In this document: positions 1-7,548 of the stretch, in pieces
Layout of the letters: each line of letters begins with the position of its first letter
How positions within the stretch are numbered: position 1 is the first letter of the stretch
Source: Verrucomicrobia bacterium S94
GTDB lineage: Bacteria > Verrucomicrobiota > Kiritimatiellia > Kiritimatiellales > Pontiellaceae
Reading direction: 5' to 3'
Assembly (NCBI GenBank): GCA_004299845.1
Contig: CP036201.1
Coordinates: forward strand, 434,001-498,000
DNA length: 64,000 bases
Notes under the pieces: generated by a model
The model's database searches: none
Told to the model about the DNA's origin: nothing
Seen by the model: only the letters and a program-made list of their open reading frames with translations
Made by a program: the position numbers and the translations under genes

Positions 1-746
1 TTTGACCATGAATTCCGGCTCAATGGGCCGACATACCGCCTGGGCCGCCGCAGCGGTTTCATGCATCAGTTTTTCGCAGATCCGTCGTTTTTCGGGATCA
101 TTCACCAGCTCGTCGGTCAGACAGTTGCAGGCCACCGACATGCCGTTGAAGGGAATATTCCAGATCAGCTTTTTCCAGCGGGCGAGGGCTAGGTCGGCAA
201 CAGGCTGAGTGGAAATACCCGCTGAGCGAAGGTCTGCGTCAACCTCTGTCAACCGGGGGTAATCCCGCCCGGCGCTCCGTCGGCCCGGTATTCACCGAGT
301 GTAATCATGCCGTAATCAAGGTGGTTGATATGTCCGGGGGCCACTTTGTTTGAACAGAGGAAACAGAGACCGCCCAGAATGCGTTCGTTGCCGACGATTT
401 GCGCGATATCCTCTTCGCTGCCGAGTCCGTTCTGCAGAGTCAGCACCAAAGTGTGTTCTCCGACCACGTGGGGCAGAATCTGCTGCAACGCCGCGTTGGC
501 CGTGGCTTTCAGCGCAATAATCACCACATTGCAGGGCGGCAGGTCTGCGGGGTCGTTATAGGCATGTACCTCGGGAAGCTCAAAACTGCCGTTCACGGAA
601 TCCACCCTGAGTCCATGGTTTTTCACCTGATCATAGTCAGAATGAACAAGAAAATGAACGTCGAATCCGGCACGCTGAAGTAGACCGCCGTAGTAGCCGC
701 CCACTGCGCCCGTTCCAATGATTGAAAACTGATTTTTCTTCTGCAT
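1..746 (-). CDS. panE: 2-dehydropantoate 2-reductase, frameshifted and cut by the window edge
   Basis: Ketopantoate reductase, the NADPH-dependent step of pantothenate (CoA) synthesis; cytosolic. The start at 746 gives an N-terminal Rossmann domain with the dinucleotide motif GTGAVGGYYGG about ten residues in. The frame hits a stop at 249, but the next frame continues without a gap into a typical C-terminal domain (WKKLIWNIPFNGMSV) up to the left edge. The break is at a run of five C on the coding strand (G on plus, 255-259). A sixth C would read ...ITPRLTEVDADL and rejoin the halves. ApbA/PanE-family enzymes with other substrates exist, so the substrate is inferred. The C-terminal end lies outside the window. 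Confidence 0.85.
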
Positions 747-782
747 CCGTACAGGGTGCAGAACTTTGAGTTCAGAAAAAAG

Positions 783-814
783 AAAAACCGGTATCCTTTG
801 AAATACCGGTTTTT
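783..814 (-). terminator. Perfect bidirectional intrinsic terminator
   Basis: Perfect 12-bp arms, AAAAACCGGTAT (783-794) and ATACCGGTTTTT (803-814), with an 8-nt loop. The arms carry A and T tracts, so it can end transcription on either strand. It separates the 59-residue gene (840-1019) from panE, both on the minus strand. Confidence 0.85.
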
Positions 815-839
815 CCAGCTGTTCTGCTGTGCAGACGTA

Positions 840-1019
840 TCAGTTTTCCTGAAGCTTGAGCTTCTTGCCGGAACGAATCCATTCCCCCAGGATGATTTTG
901 CAGTATGCACCCGTTGAAAGCTGCATCGACGCCGCGCGCCGCTCCAGCTCCTGTGCCATCTCCATTTTCATGTTGATACCGATGGTTTTTGTTCCTTTTC
1001 CTGCTGGATTAGTAGCCAT
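840..1019 (-). CDS. Small ribbon-helix-helix-like protein (59 aa)
   Basis: A 59-residue gene starting at 1019 and ending in TGA at 840-842. Ribosome binding site AAAGGAGAT lies 6-8 nt before the ATG, and a convincing promoter sits further up. The protein begins MATNPAGKGTKTIGINMKME. A short strand (KTIGINM) is followed by two predicted helices, one around EMAQELERRAASMQ and one around TGAYCKIILGEWI. That is the pattern of Arc/MetJ/CopG-type DNA-binding proteins. No toxin gene is adjacent, so an antitoxin role is not supported; a small stand-alone repressor is the better guess. Fold and function are inferred from sequence pattern only. Confidence 0.75.
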   Translation of the reverse strand: MATNPAGKGTKTIGINMKMEMAQELERRAASMQLSTGAYCKIILGEWIRSGKKLKLQEN

Positions 1020-1048
1020 TGTACTATCTCCTTTCGTGATAATCTTGT

Positions 1049-1076
1049 ATCATAATTTAATTCTTTTCTTGTGCAA
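1049..1076 (-). promoter_or_regulatory. Sigma-70-type promoter for the 59-aa gene
   Basis: On the minus strand TTGCAC (plus 1071-1076) and TATGAT (plus 1049-1054) are separated by 16 nt in an AT-rich stretch. Transcription would start near 1042, just before the AAAGGAGAT ribosome binding site. The rest of 1077-1208 shows nothing I can name. Confidence 0.6.
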
Positions 1077-1208
1077 TAGAAATTATGCGTCAATAAATTC
1101 TTATTTTCCTAAACATGCGCAGATAATACTTTGCGTTGTATGACACGGGGAATAGATAAGCGTTGAATTATTTCCAAAGTTATTATTCAGAAATAGAAAA
1201 ATTGTGGT

Positions 1209-2021
1209 TTATAAGCCCGTTCGGCGTTGGCGAACCGCTTCGTAAAGAAGAACAGCGGCTGCTGTGGAGACATTAAGAGAATCATTTTTTCCAAGCATTG
1301 GAATCGATACCGCGTGGTCGGCCTTCTGAATCCATTGCTCCGTCAATCCTTCATCTTCCGCGCCGACCACCACCGCCGTTCCGCCGCGCATGTCGATTTC
1401 GGTATATTCCGTCTCGGCATCCGGCACTGCGGCCAGAGATTGTATGTTTTTCTTTTTCAGCCATTCGAACATTTCCTCCGAAGAAGCTTCGGCCACCGGC
1501 ATAAAGAAAATGGTTCCAATACTGGCGCGGATTACATTGGGGTTGTTCAGGTCGGTTTTATGATCGCAGGCGATGACCGCATCAACGCCGGTGGCATCGG
1601 CGGTACGCAGAATCGTACCCAGGTTTCCCGGTTTTTCCAGATCCTCAGCAATCAGAATCAGGGGATTTTCAGGAAGCGTCAGTTCGTCGAGTGTTTTTCC
1701 CACGAGCGGGGAGAGGGCCATCAGTCCGTCCGGGGTATCGCGGTACGACATTTTCCGGAATGCGGTTTCAGAACATTGGAAAACGGGAATGCCGGCCTGA
1801 CGGATCTGTTCAACCAGCAAATCCTCGTCCGTTGCCAGATAGAGTTCGGGGCAGAAATAGAGTTCGGTGAATTTCCATCCGCTTTCAAATGCCCTGCAGA
1901 TTTCCCGGAAGCCTTCCACGACGGTCTGCTTCAGCTCTTTTCGGTGTTTGGCTTTACGCAGTTTTACAACGGTTTTTACCCGTGGATTTTTCAGGCTTTC
2001 AATTGTCAGGACGTTTTCCAT
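1209..2021 (-). CDS. TrmH/SpoU-family RNA 2'-O-ribose methyltransferase
   Basis: SAM-dependent SPOUT methyltransferase of 270 residues acting on rRNA or tRNA ribose. An N-terminal substrate-binding domain (SLKNPRVKTVVKLRKAKHR) precedes the catalytic domain. The three family motifs are present: DLEKPGNLGTILRTADATG near residue 130, VVVGAEDEGL near 218, and IPMLGKNDSLNVSTAAAVLL near 240. These form the trefoil knot that binds SAM. The start overlaps the end of the MurC-like gene upstream by 16 nt, so the two are probably translated from one message. RlmB/TsnR-type enzymes are closest by eye; the modified position cannot be read from sequence. Confidence 0.9.
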   Translation of the reverse strand: MENVLTIESLKNPRVKTVVKLRKAKHRKELKQTVVEGFREICRAFESGWKFTELYFCPELYLATDEDLLVEQIRQAGIPVFQCSETAFRKMSYRDTPDGLMALSPLVGKTLDELTLPENPLILIAEDLEKPGNLGTILRTADATGVDAVIACDHKTDLNNPNVIRASIGTIFFMPVAEASSEEMFEWLKKKNIQSLAAVPDAETEYTEIDMRGGTAVVVGAEDEGLTEQWIQKADHAVSIPMLGKNDSLNVSTAAAVLLYEAVRQRRTGL

Positions 2022-3241
2022 GCTTCCACCAGATGTCGGGCAAAAAGAGGAAGCTGCGGATCACGCGCACCCATACCGAGAATGGCGGTTCCCGCTTCGG
2101 CAACCTCTTCGAGCCGTCGTTTAAGAGCGGGATAATCTGGCACAGCCTCGGCCGGAACGCCAGCCGAATTGAGCCGTTCCACCAGATCTGTCGATGTAAC
2201 GGAACGGGTAACGGTTCCGCCCGCATAATAGACCGGCAGGATAAAAATGGAGCCGCCGTTTTTTTTCCAATGATTCGAAAATACTGCGGCAAAATCGCTG
2301 AGTCCCTGAGCCAGCGGACCGAAACCGTGCGGCCGCCAGAATACATGCACCGTTCCGTAGGCTGATACCGCAGCTGAAAGTGCGGCCGATATTTTTGCCG
2401 CATTGTGGGCATAATCATCGATCACCGTAATTCCATCGGTTTTTCCTATAATTTCGAGCCGCCGTTCAATACCCTTGAATGTTGAAAGTGCCTGGCGGAC
2501 CGCAGTTTCGTCCATACCGAGTGCCAAACAGAGTTCGAAGGCGCAGCCGGCATTTTCCTCGTCGTGCTTTCCAAGGGTGGGAACCGGGATCCGCCGTCCG
2601 GTTCCGCGAAGGGTGGTTCCTGAAGTCTGCTCCTCGAAGCGGTTGAACATGGCGTTGAGTTCATCCAGTTCATAATGGTCGCGCGAAATATTGGTGATGA
2701 TGGAATGGTCGGGGTGGAAGTTGAGGAGCGATTTGTCTGATTCATCGGCTTCGATGATCCATAGACCGGCATTTCCTTTCCGGATATTTCCTGGGATGGT
2801 ACCTGTTTTCCAGTTAAGCAGCGCCGCGCCGTTGTAAACTGTTGGATCCAGCCCGAGGCTTTCAAAAATCCAGCCGAGCATGCCGGTCGTTGTGGTTTTT
2901 CCGGCTGTTCCGGCGACGGCGATCAGTTTGTTGTCGCCAATGAGTTCTTTAAGAAATTCGGAGCGGTGGAGGATCGGAATTTTTAACTTCCCGGCCTGTT
3001 GCAGGTCAGGATTTCCGGGTTCGATTGCGGTACTGTAAACAACAGCATCGGTTTTTTCTGTGAGGGCCGAGCCATCCTGTGGATAAAGCCGGATACCGAT
3101 CTGTTCCAAACAGCGGAAAATGCGGGAGGCGGAAGAATAAGCACGATCAGAGCCGGTTACGCAATATCCGTATTGTGCGGAAAGCTGGGCGAGGCCGTTC
3201 ATGCCGACCCCGCCGATACCTATGAAATGAATGCGTCGCAT
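2006..3241 (-). CDS. Short MurC/Mpl-like Mur ligase
   Basis: ATP-dependent Mur ligase of 411 residues, closest by eye to UDP-N-acetylmuramate:L-alanine ligase (MurC), with Mpl as the alternative. It opens with MRRIHFIGIGGVGMNGLAQL, has the ATP loop AVAGTAGKTTTTGM near residue 110, EADESD near 165, and IDDYAHNAAKI for the C-terminal domain. Oddities: the ATP loop has Ala where MurC and Mpl have His (GTHGKT), the equivalent of GRHN reads GKHDEEN, and the central domain is about 50 residues shorter than E. coli MurC. No murC appears in the dcw cluster 36 kb away, so this may be the working enzyme, but muropeptide recycling is possible. It is coupled to the downstream methyltransferase gene. Confidence 0.8.
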   Translation of the reverse strand: MRRIHFIGIGGVGMNGLAQLSAQYGYCVTGSDRAYSSASRIFRCLEQIGIRLYPQDGSALTEKTDAVVYSTAIEPGNPDLQQAGKLKIPILHRSEFLKELIGDNKLIAVAGTAGKTTTTGMLGWIFESLGLDPTVYNGAALLNWKTGTIPGNIRKGNAGLWIIEADESDKSLLNFHPDHSIITNISRDHYELDELNAMFNRFEEQTSGTTLRGTGRRIPVPTLGKHDEENAGCAFELCLALGMDETAVRQALSTFKGIERRLEIIGKTDGITVIDDYAHNAAKISAALSAAVSAYGTVHVFWRPHGFGPLAQGLSDFAAVFSNHWKKNGGSIFILPVYYAGGTVTRSVTSTDLVERLNSAGVPAEAVPDYPALKRRLEEVAEAGTAILGMGARDPQLPLFARHLVEAWKTS

Positions 3242-3249
3242 CGACGTTG

Positions 3250-5634
3250 TTATTGGAGTCCCTGCTGGGTCATTTCATCCATCAGAGCCTGTATTTCTTC
3301 AGACGTTGCTGAGGGGGCAGCCTGTTCCGGCTGTTCGGGTTGCTGCCTGATTTCTCCTTCTTTCAGCGGATCTTCAATATAACGCAGTTCACTTTCGGAC
3401 CACGAACCTTTCCAGTCTTTCTGACGCAGACTGGTCCCTTTATAAAGGCGTTCAGTCTGATCCGTCATCGCGGCGACATCGTCAATTACGTAGGGGGTCA
3501 TGAGCACGACAAGTTCGCGCTGTGTTTCCGATTTGCTGACGGAGCTGAACAGGTAGCGTCCGAGGAACGGGATATCGCCCAGCAACGGAATTTTGGTGAC
3601 ATCATCGCTCACTTCAGTCTGGATCAGACCGCCGAGAGCAACGGTTCCGCCGTCCGGTACCGCAATGGAAGCACCGAATTCCCGATTGAGAATGACCGGC
3701 ACATCGTTGCCGTCAATCGTCACGCTGCCGCCGATCTGGTCGGCCTGCTGCGTGAGTTCCATCACGACAAAGCGCTGCGGATTAATCCGCGGTGTGACCG
3801 TAAGCTGGATACCGATGTCTTTATATTCATAGTTTGAACTCGTTGTACCGGCACTGTTGTTATAGGTGGAGGTCGATGTTACCACCGGGCGCTGTTCGCC
3901 GATGCTCAGCGTGGCTTCGGTGTTATCGGTTGTCATAATAACCGGTGTAGCCAGCAGACGGGCATCGTTATCGGTCGCCGCCAGGTTGATGGCCGTCTTG
4001 GTATCAATGCCGGTAATGTTCTGATAATAGGTCAGTGCGCCGGCAGCAACAGTTCCGAGGCCGTTGGTACTGACGAGCGAGCTGCCGTCCCATGCGCCGA
4101 CTTTATTGTTATCGGAAGCCTGATAGAGCCAGTCGATTCCGTGACGGAGGCTGTCGGTGAGGCCGATTTCAAAAATGGCGGCTTCAATAATCACCTGTTC
4201 AAGCATGATATCGAGTTCGCTGATCAGTTGTTTAATAACAGCAATATCGCCTTTGCTGCCCATAATAAGAATGGCGTTGGAACGTTCGTCGGCCAGCACC
4301 TTGGTATCCTCGGAAAGCCGATTCAGATTTTCGATGGAAGGGGCGCCTGCCGGAGCGGCATTCGGGGTAACGGAGGTGCGTGAACTGCCGGAGGTGGATC
4401 TTGCGTTTGATGTACGGGATGTGCCGGAGCTGCGGGAACCTGAAGAGGAGGAACTGCGGGAACTTCCGCCGGCCGCGCCGATCAGATCATTGATGGTTCC
4501 GGAGAGGTCGGAGGCATCGGCATATTCGAGATGAATGACTTCAAAAGTGGTAGCCGGTTCTACTTCGATATCGAGGACTTTGATAATTTCATCGAAGAAA
4601 TGAAAGTTTTCGGGCTGGGAGAAGACGATGATGATGTTGGTTCGCTCGTCCGCAAGAACTTTTACTTCGCCCTGTATGATCGTGGTGGAACCGCCTTCGG
4701 TCTGCCCGATTGAGGCCTGAGTGGGTGCCGCCGCCGCGTTACGGTTGTTGGCCGCCCCGGCGCGGATGACACCGGGCGGAGTCCGCGCATAGCGGTTGCC
4801 GGTTGTTGTTGAGGTCGTTTTGGCCTCGTCGCTTTGGGCTGCATCGATGATTTCGGTGAGCTTGCTGGCAATTTCCTGTGCTTCCGCATGCTGAATCTGA
4901 TAAATACGTGATTCCGGCTGAACGGAGGCCTGGTCGATGAATTCGATAATTTCGAGGGCCCGTTTGATATTGGCTTCGGTATCCGTGATCATCAGACTGT
5001 TGCTCCGTTGCAGCGCCATGATTTTTCCATATGCATGCATGACATGCTGAACGGCAGCCTGAACCTCCTTGATTTCCACATTCCGGAGGGTGACGATTCG
5101 CGTAACAAATTCACTGCTGGAACCCAGAGGAGTGTTCGGGTCCATCTGGATATTCAGTCCCTGTCCGGTCAGATCGCCGGCCGTGGCCTGGACCACTTTC
5201 ACATATTTATCACCCATGGGCACAAGGGCGATGTTGTTCATAGCCAGAATGGCTTCAACCACCTTAATGGCTTCGGAAACAGGGATTTTCTTTTCAGAAC
5301 GCAATGTGATATTGGCCTTAACGGCATCGGTTTTGAGGTAGATTTTGTCCGTCCAGCGACAGTATTCCTCCATTACGACTTCCAGCGGAGCTCCCTCAAA
5401 CGCAAAATTGTACATTGCGTTTTCCAGTCCGGGAGCCACCCGAACGGGGCTTTGCGCAGGTTGAACGGCCGGCGCGGTTTCTGCCGTCGGGAGAGGTTTT
5501 GCCGAGGTCGTTGAAGCGCCCGGTACAGGCCGCATGGAAGGCGGTGCGGCAGGAGGAAGTCCCTGCCCATAGATAGGCCGGACGGTCAAAGTAGACGCTG
5601 CAATAGCCGACAAAAAAAGAGTTTTGTAATTCAT
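3250..5634 (-). CDS. gspD: Type II secretion system secretin GspD
   Basis: Outer-membrane secretin, the multimeric gate of type II secretion. From the ATG at 5634 it has 794 residues. That start gives a good signal peptide (MNYKTLFLSAIAASTLTVRP); the ATG seven codons upstream adds charge without a ribosome binding site. N0/N1-type domains fill about residues 50-350, interrupted by Ser/Gly/Arg-rich linkers near 260-300 and 395-425. The C-terminal secretin domain has VTPRINPQRFVVMELTQQA, GGTVALGGLIQ and the LGDIPFLGRYLF signature, ending in VVLMTPYVI. No other gsp gene is in the window, so the inner-membrane parts must be elsewhere. A type IV pilus secretin (PilQ) is a less likely alternative. 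Confidence 0.88.
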   Translation of the reverse strand: MNYKTLFLSAIAASTLTVRPIYGQGLPPAAPPSMRPVPGASTTSAKPLPTAETAPAVQPAQSPVRVAPGLENAMYNFAFEGAPLEVVMEEYCRWTDKIYLKTDAVKANITLRSEKKIPVSEAIKVVEAILAMNNIALVPMGDKYVKVVQATAGDLTGQGLNIQMDPNTPLGSSSEFVTRIVTLRNVEIKEVQAAVQHVMHAYGKIMALQRSNSLMITDTEANIKRALEIIEFIDQASVQPESRIYQIQHAEAQEIASKLTEIIDAAQSDEAKTTSTTTGNRYARTPPGVIRAGAANNRNAAAAPTQASIGQTEGGSTTIIQGEVKVLADERTNIIIVFSQPENFHFFDEIIKVLDIEVEPATTFEVIHLEYADASDLSGTINDLIGAAGGSSRSSSSSGSRSSGTSRTSNARSTSGSSRTSVTPNAAPAGAPSIENLNRLSEDTKVLADERSNAILIMGSKGDIAVIKQLISELDIMLEQVIIEAAIFEIGLTDSLRHGIDWLYQASDNNKVGAWDGSSLVSTNGLGTVAAGALTYYQNITGIDTKTAINLAATDNDARLLATPVIMTTDNTEATLSIGEQRPVVTSTSTYNNSAGTTSSNYEYKDIGIQLTVTPRINPQRFVVMELTQQADQIGGSVTIDGNDVPVILNREFGASIAVPDGGTVALGGLIQTEVSDDVTKIPLLGDIPFLGRYLFSSVSKSETQRELVVLMTPYVIDDVAAMTDQTERLYKGTSLRQKDWKGSWSESELRYIEDPLKEGEIRQQPEQPEQAAPSATSEEIQALMDEMTQQGLQ

Positions 5635-5710
5635 AGGCGTAATTATAATCCGCATGTATTCGATTTAGTGCAGTCTAGTTGCCTCTTTGAAGAAAGCAAG
5701 GCGCAGGCAC

Positions 5711-5739
5711 AAAAAAACCGCCCCGTAAGGGACGGTTTT
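5711..5739 (-). terminator. Intrinsic terminator of the hydrogenase operon
   Basis: On the minus strand AAAACCGTCCC, a TTAC loop and GGGGCGGTTTT, followed by more T. The stem is complete apart from one G-U wobble. It lies about 50 nt after the hydA stop. Confidence 0.85.
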
Positions 5740-5789
5740 CAGGGATCGCACACGTACGATCCATCTGACTGATTGTTGGAAGCGGGAGA

Positions 5790-7538
5790 CTATTTTTTAT
5801 AGACCGCGCGTTCAATGTAGCCGGTGTGGAGCAGTTCATGCGCCTTGTGGCTGCAGGGTTCACCGAGGAAATCTTCGTAAATGCGGGTGATTTCCGGGTT
5901 GTGATGCGAGCAGCGGACGGCTGATTTTTCATCGTCGGTATAGATACCCTGAGTACGCTGCAACCGGATTTCGTCGGTCGCGCCGTGCGGCTGACCGCCG
6001 CCGCCGATGCAACCGCCGCGGCAGGCCATAACTTCGATGAAGTGCCATGGGGGAGGCTCGCCGTTGGCTTTGGCTTCGCGGACACGGTTGAGAACGGCTT
6101 CGATGTTGCCCATCTGGTGAGCAATAGCGATGCGGACCTTGGTGCCTTTAATGTCGATTTCGGCTTCCTTTACGCCTTCGAGACCGCGGCATTCCATGAA
6201 GTTTACGTCGGCGAGGTCCTCCTTCGTAATCAGGTAATAAGCGGACCGCAATGCGGCTTCCATAACCCCGCCGGTTACACCGAAGATCGTACCGGCACCG
6301 GAGTAGGTGCCGAGCAGGCTGTCTGCCTTTTCTTCCGGCAGAGACCGGAAGTCGATGCCGGCCTGTTTGATCATCCGGGCCAGTTCGCGGGTGGTGAGTG
6401 CCACATCCACATCCTGGAATCCGGTGGAGTTCATATTGTCATCCCGGCCGACTTCGAATTTTTTGGCCGTGCAGGGCATAATGGAAACCACGAACATGTC
6501 TTTGGCCTCGATTTCCGCTTTTTCAGCATAGTAGGTCTTGGCCATGGCGCCGAGCATCTGCTGAGGCGATTTTGCCGAGGAGAAGTTCGGGATAAAGTCG
6601 GTGGCGAATTTTTCCATGTAGTCGGTCCAGGCCGGACAGCAGGAGGTGAGCTGCGGAAGTTCGCCGCCTTCGGTGAAACGTTTTACAAACTCGGTACCTT
6701 CTTCAAGAATCGTGAGGTCGGCCGAGAAGTTGGTGTCAAATACAGCATCAAAACCGAGACGCCGCAGAGCTGCATAGAGCTGACCGGTCGCCAGCTCGCC
6801 GGGTTCCATACCGAAAGCTTCGCCGATGGCGACGCGTACGGCCGGGGCCACCTGGACCACGCAGTGTTTCTCGTGCTTCTTGATTTCGTTCCAGACCATT
6901 TTGGTTTCGTCTTTTTCGTAGATGGCACCGACCGGGCAATGTGCAGAGCACTGGCCGCACTTGATGCACGGGGACTCCTCGAGATTCACATCCGCCGCCG
7001 GAGCAAGTCGGGTTCCGTCGCCGCGGCCGATAAACTCCAGGGCATAAACTCCCTGCATTTCCTGGCAGACCAGTACGCAACGGCCGCATTTGATACATTT
7101 TTCCGGGTTCAGCACGATGGACGTTGTCGAGGTGTCCGGCTCGATATGTTCAACCCGTTTTTCAAACGGAATTTCGCGAATACCGAAATCTGCGGCAAGG
7201 GTCTGCAGTTCGCAGTTGCCGGAGCGGCCGCACTGGAGGCAGTCATTCGGGTGGGTGGAGAGGATCAGTTCCAGGACCGTGCGGCGGACTTCCACCACTT
7301 CCGGATCGTGGGTCAGCACTTTCATTCCCGGGGCAATGGCTGTGGCGCAGGCGCGGAGCATTTTCGGTGAACCTTCCACTTTGACCACGCAGATGCCGCA
7401 GGCGGCCCAGGCGTCGAGGTCGGAATGGTAACAGAGTTTCGGAATCTGCACGCCCACTTCTTTGGCTGCATCCAGGATGGTGGTGCCTTCGGGGACGCTT
7501 ACGGGGATTCCATTGATTTCAGCTTCAATCATAGACAT
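5790..7538 (-). CDS. hydA: [FeFe]-hydrogenase catalytic subunit (HydA/HndD type)
   Basis: Catalytic subunit of a multimeric [FeFe]-hydrogenase that makes or uses H2 with NAD(P)H and ferredoxin. 582 residues in the usual order: N-terminal 2Fe-2S domain (Cys 36, 47, 50, 64), His-ligated 4Fe-4S (HPNDCLQCGRSGNC, 96-109), two 4Fe-4S clusters (CIKCGRCVLVC and CIKCGQCSAHCP), then the H-cluster domain. H-cluster motifs are intact: TSCCPAW at 298, MPCTAKK at 354, and MACRGGCIGGGGQP at 504. The small-subunit region (SHHNPEI) is fused at the C terminus. Ribosome binding site AAGGAGAT precedes the start. It is the last gene of the operon, so the active-site maturases HydEFG are elsewhere. Confidence 0.96.
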   Translation of the reverse strand: MSMIEAEINGIPVSVPEGTTILDAAKEVGVQIPKLCYHSDLDAWAACGICVVKVEGSPKMLRACATAIAPGMKVLTHDPEVVEVRRTVLELILSTHPNDCLQCGRSGNCELQTLAADFGIREIPFEKRVEHIEPDTSTTSIVLNPEKCIKCGRCVLVCQEMQGVYALEFIGRGDGTRLAPAADVNLEESPCIKCGQCSAHCPVGAIYEKDETKMVWNEIKKHEKHCVVQVAPAVRVAIGEAFGMEPGELATGQLYAALRRLGFDAVFDTNFSADLTILEEGTEFVKRFTEGGELPQLTSCCPAWTDYMEKFATDFIPNFSSAKSPQQMLGAMAKTYYAEKAEIEAKDMFVVSIMPCTAKKFEVGRDDNMNSTGFQDVDVALTTRELARMIKQAGIDFRSLPEEKADSLLGTYSGAGTIFGVTGGVMEAALRSAYYLITKEDLADVNFMECRGLEGVKEAEIDIKGTKVRIAIAHQMGNIEAVLNRVREAKANGEPPPWHFIEVMACRGGCIGGGGQPHGATDEIRLQRTQGIYTDDEKSAVRCSHHNPEITRIYEDFLGEPCSHKAHELLHTGYIERAVYKK

Positions 7539-7548
7539 TTTTATCTCC

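Noticed and set aside
1227-2135. 302-codon open frame on plus, opposite the TrmH-type gene
   Set aside because: It lies antisense to a well-supported methyltransferase and the end of the Mur ligase, and has no family resemblance.
4380-4470. Repeat-like Ser/Gly/Arg codons in gspD as a mobile or CRISPR-type repeat
   Set aside because: It is a low-complexity linker within the secretin frame, without regular spacing.
5985-7370. 461-codon open frame on plus, opposite hydA
   Set aside because: It is a mirror of the hydrogenase codon pattern; the minus-strand protein has all cluster motifs.
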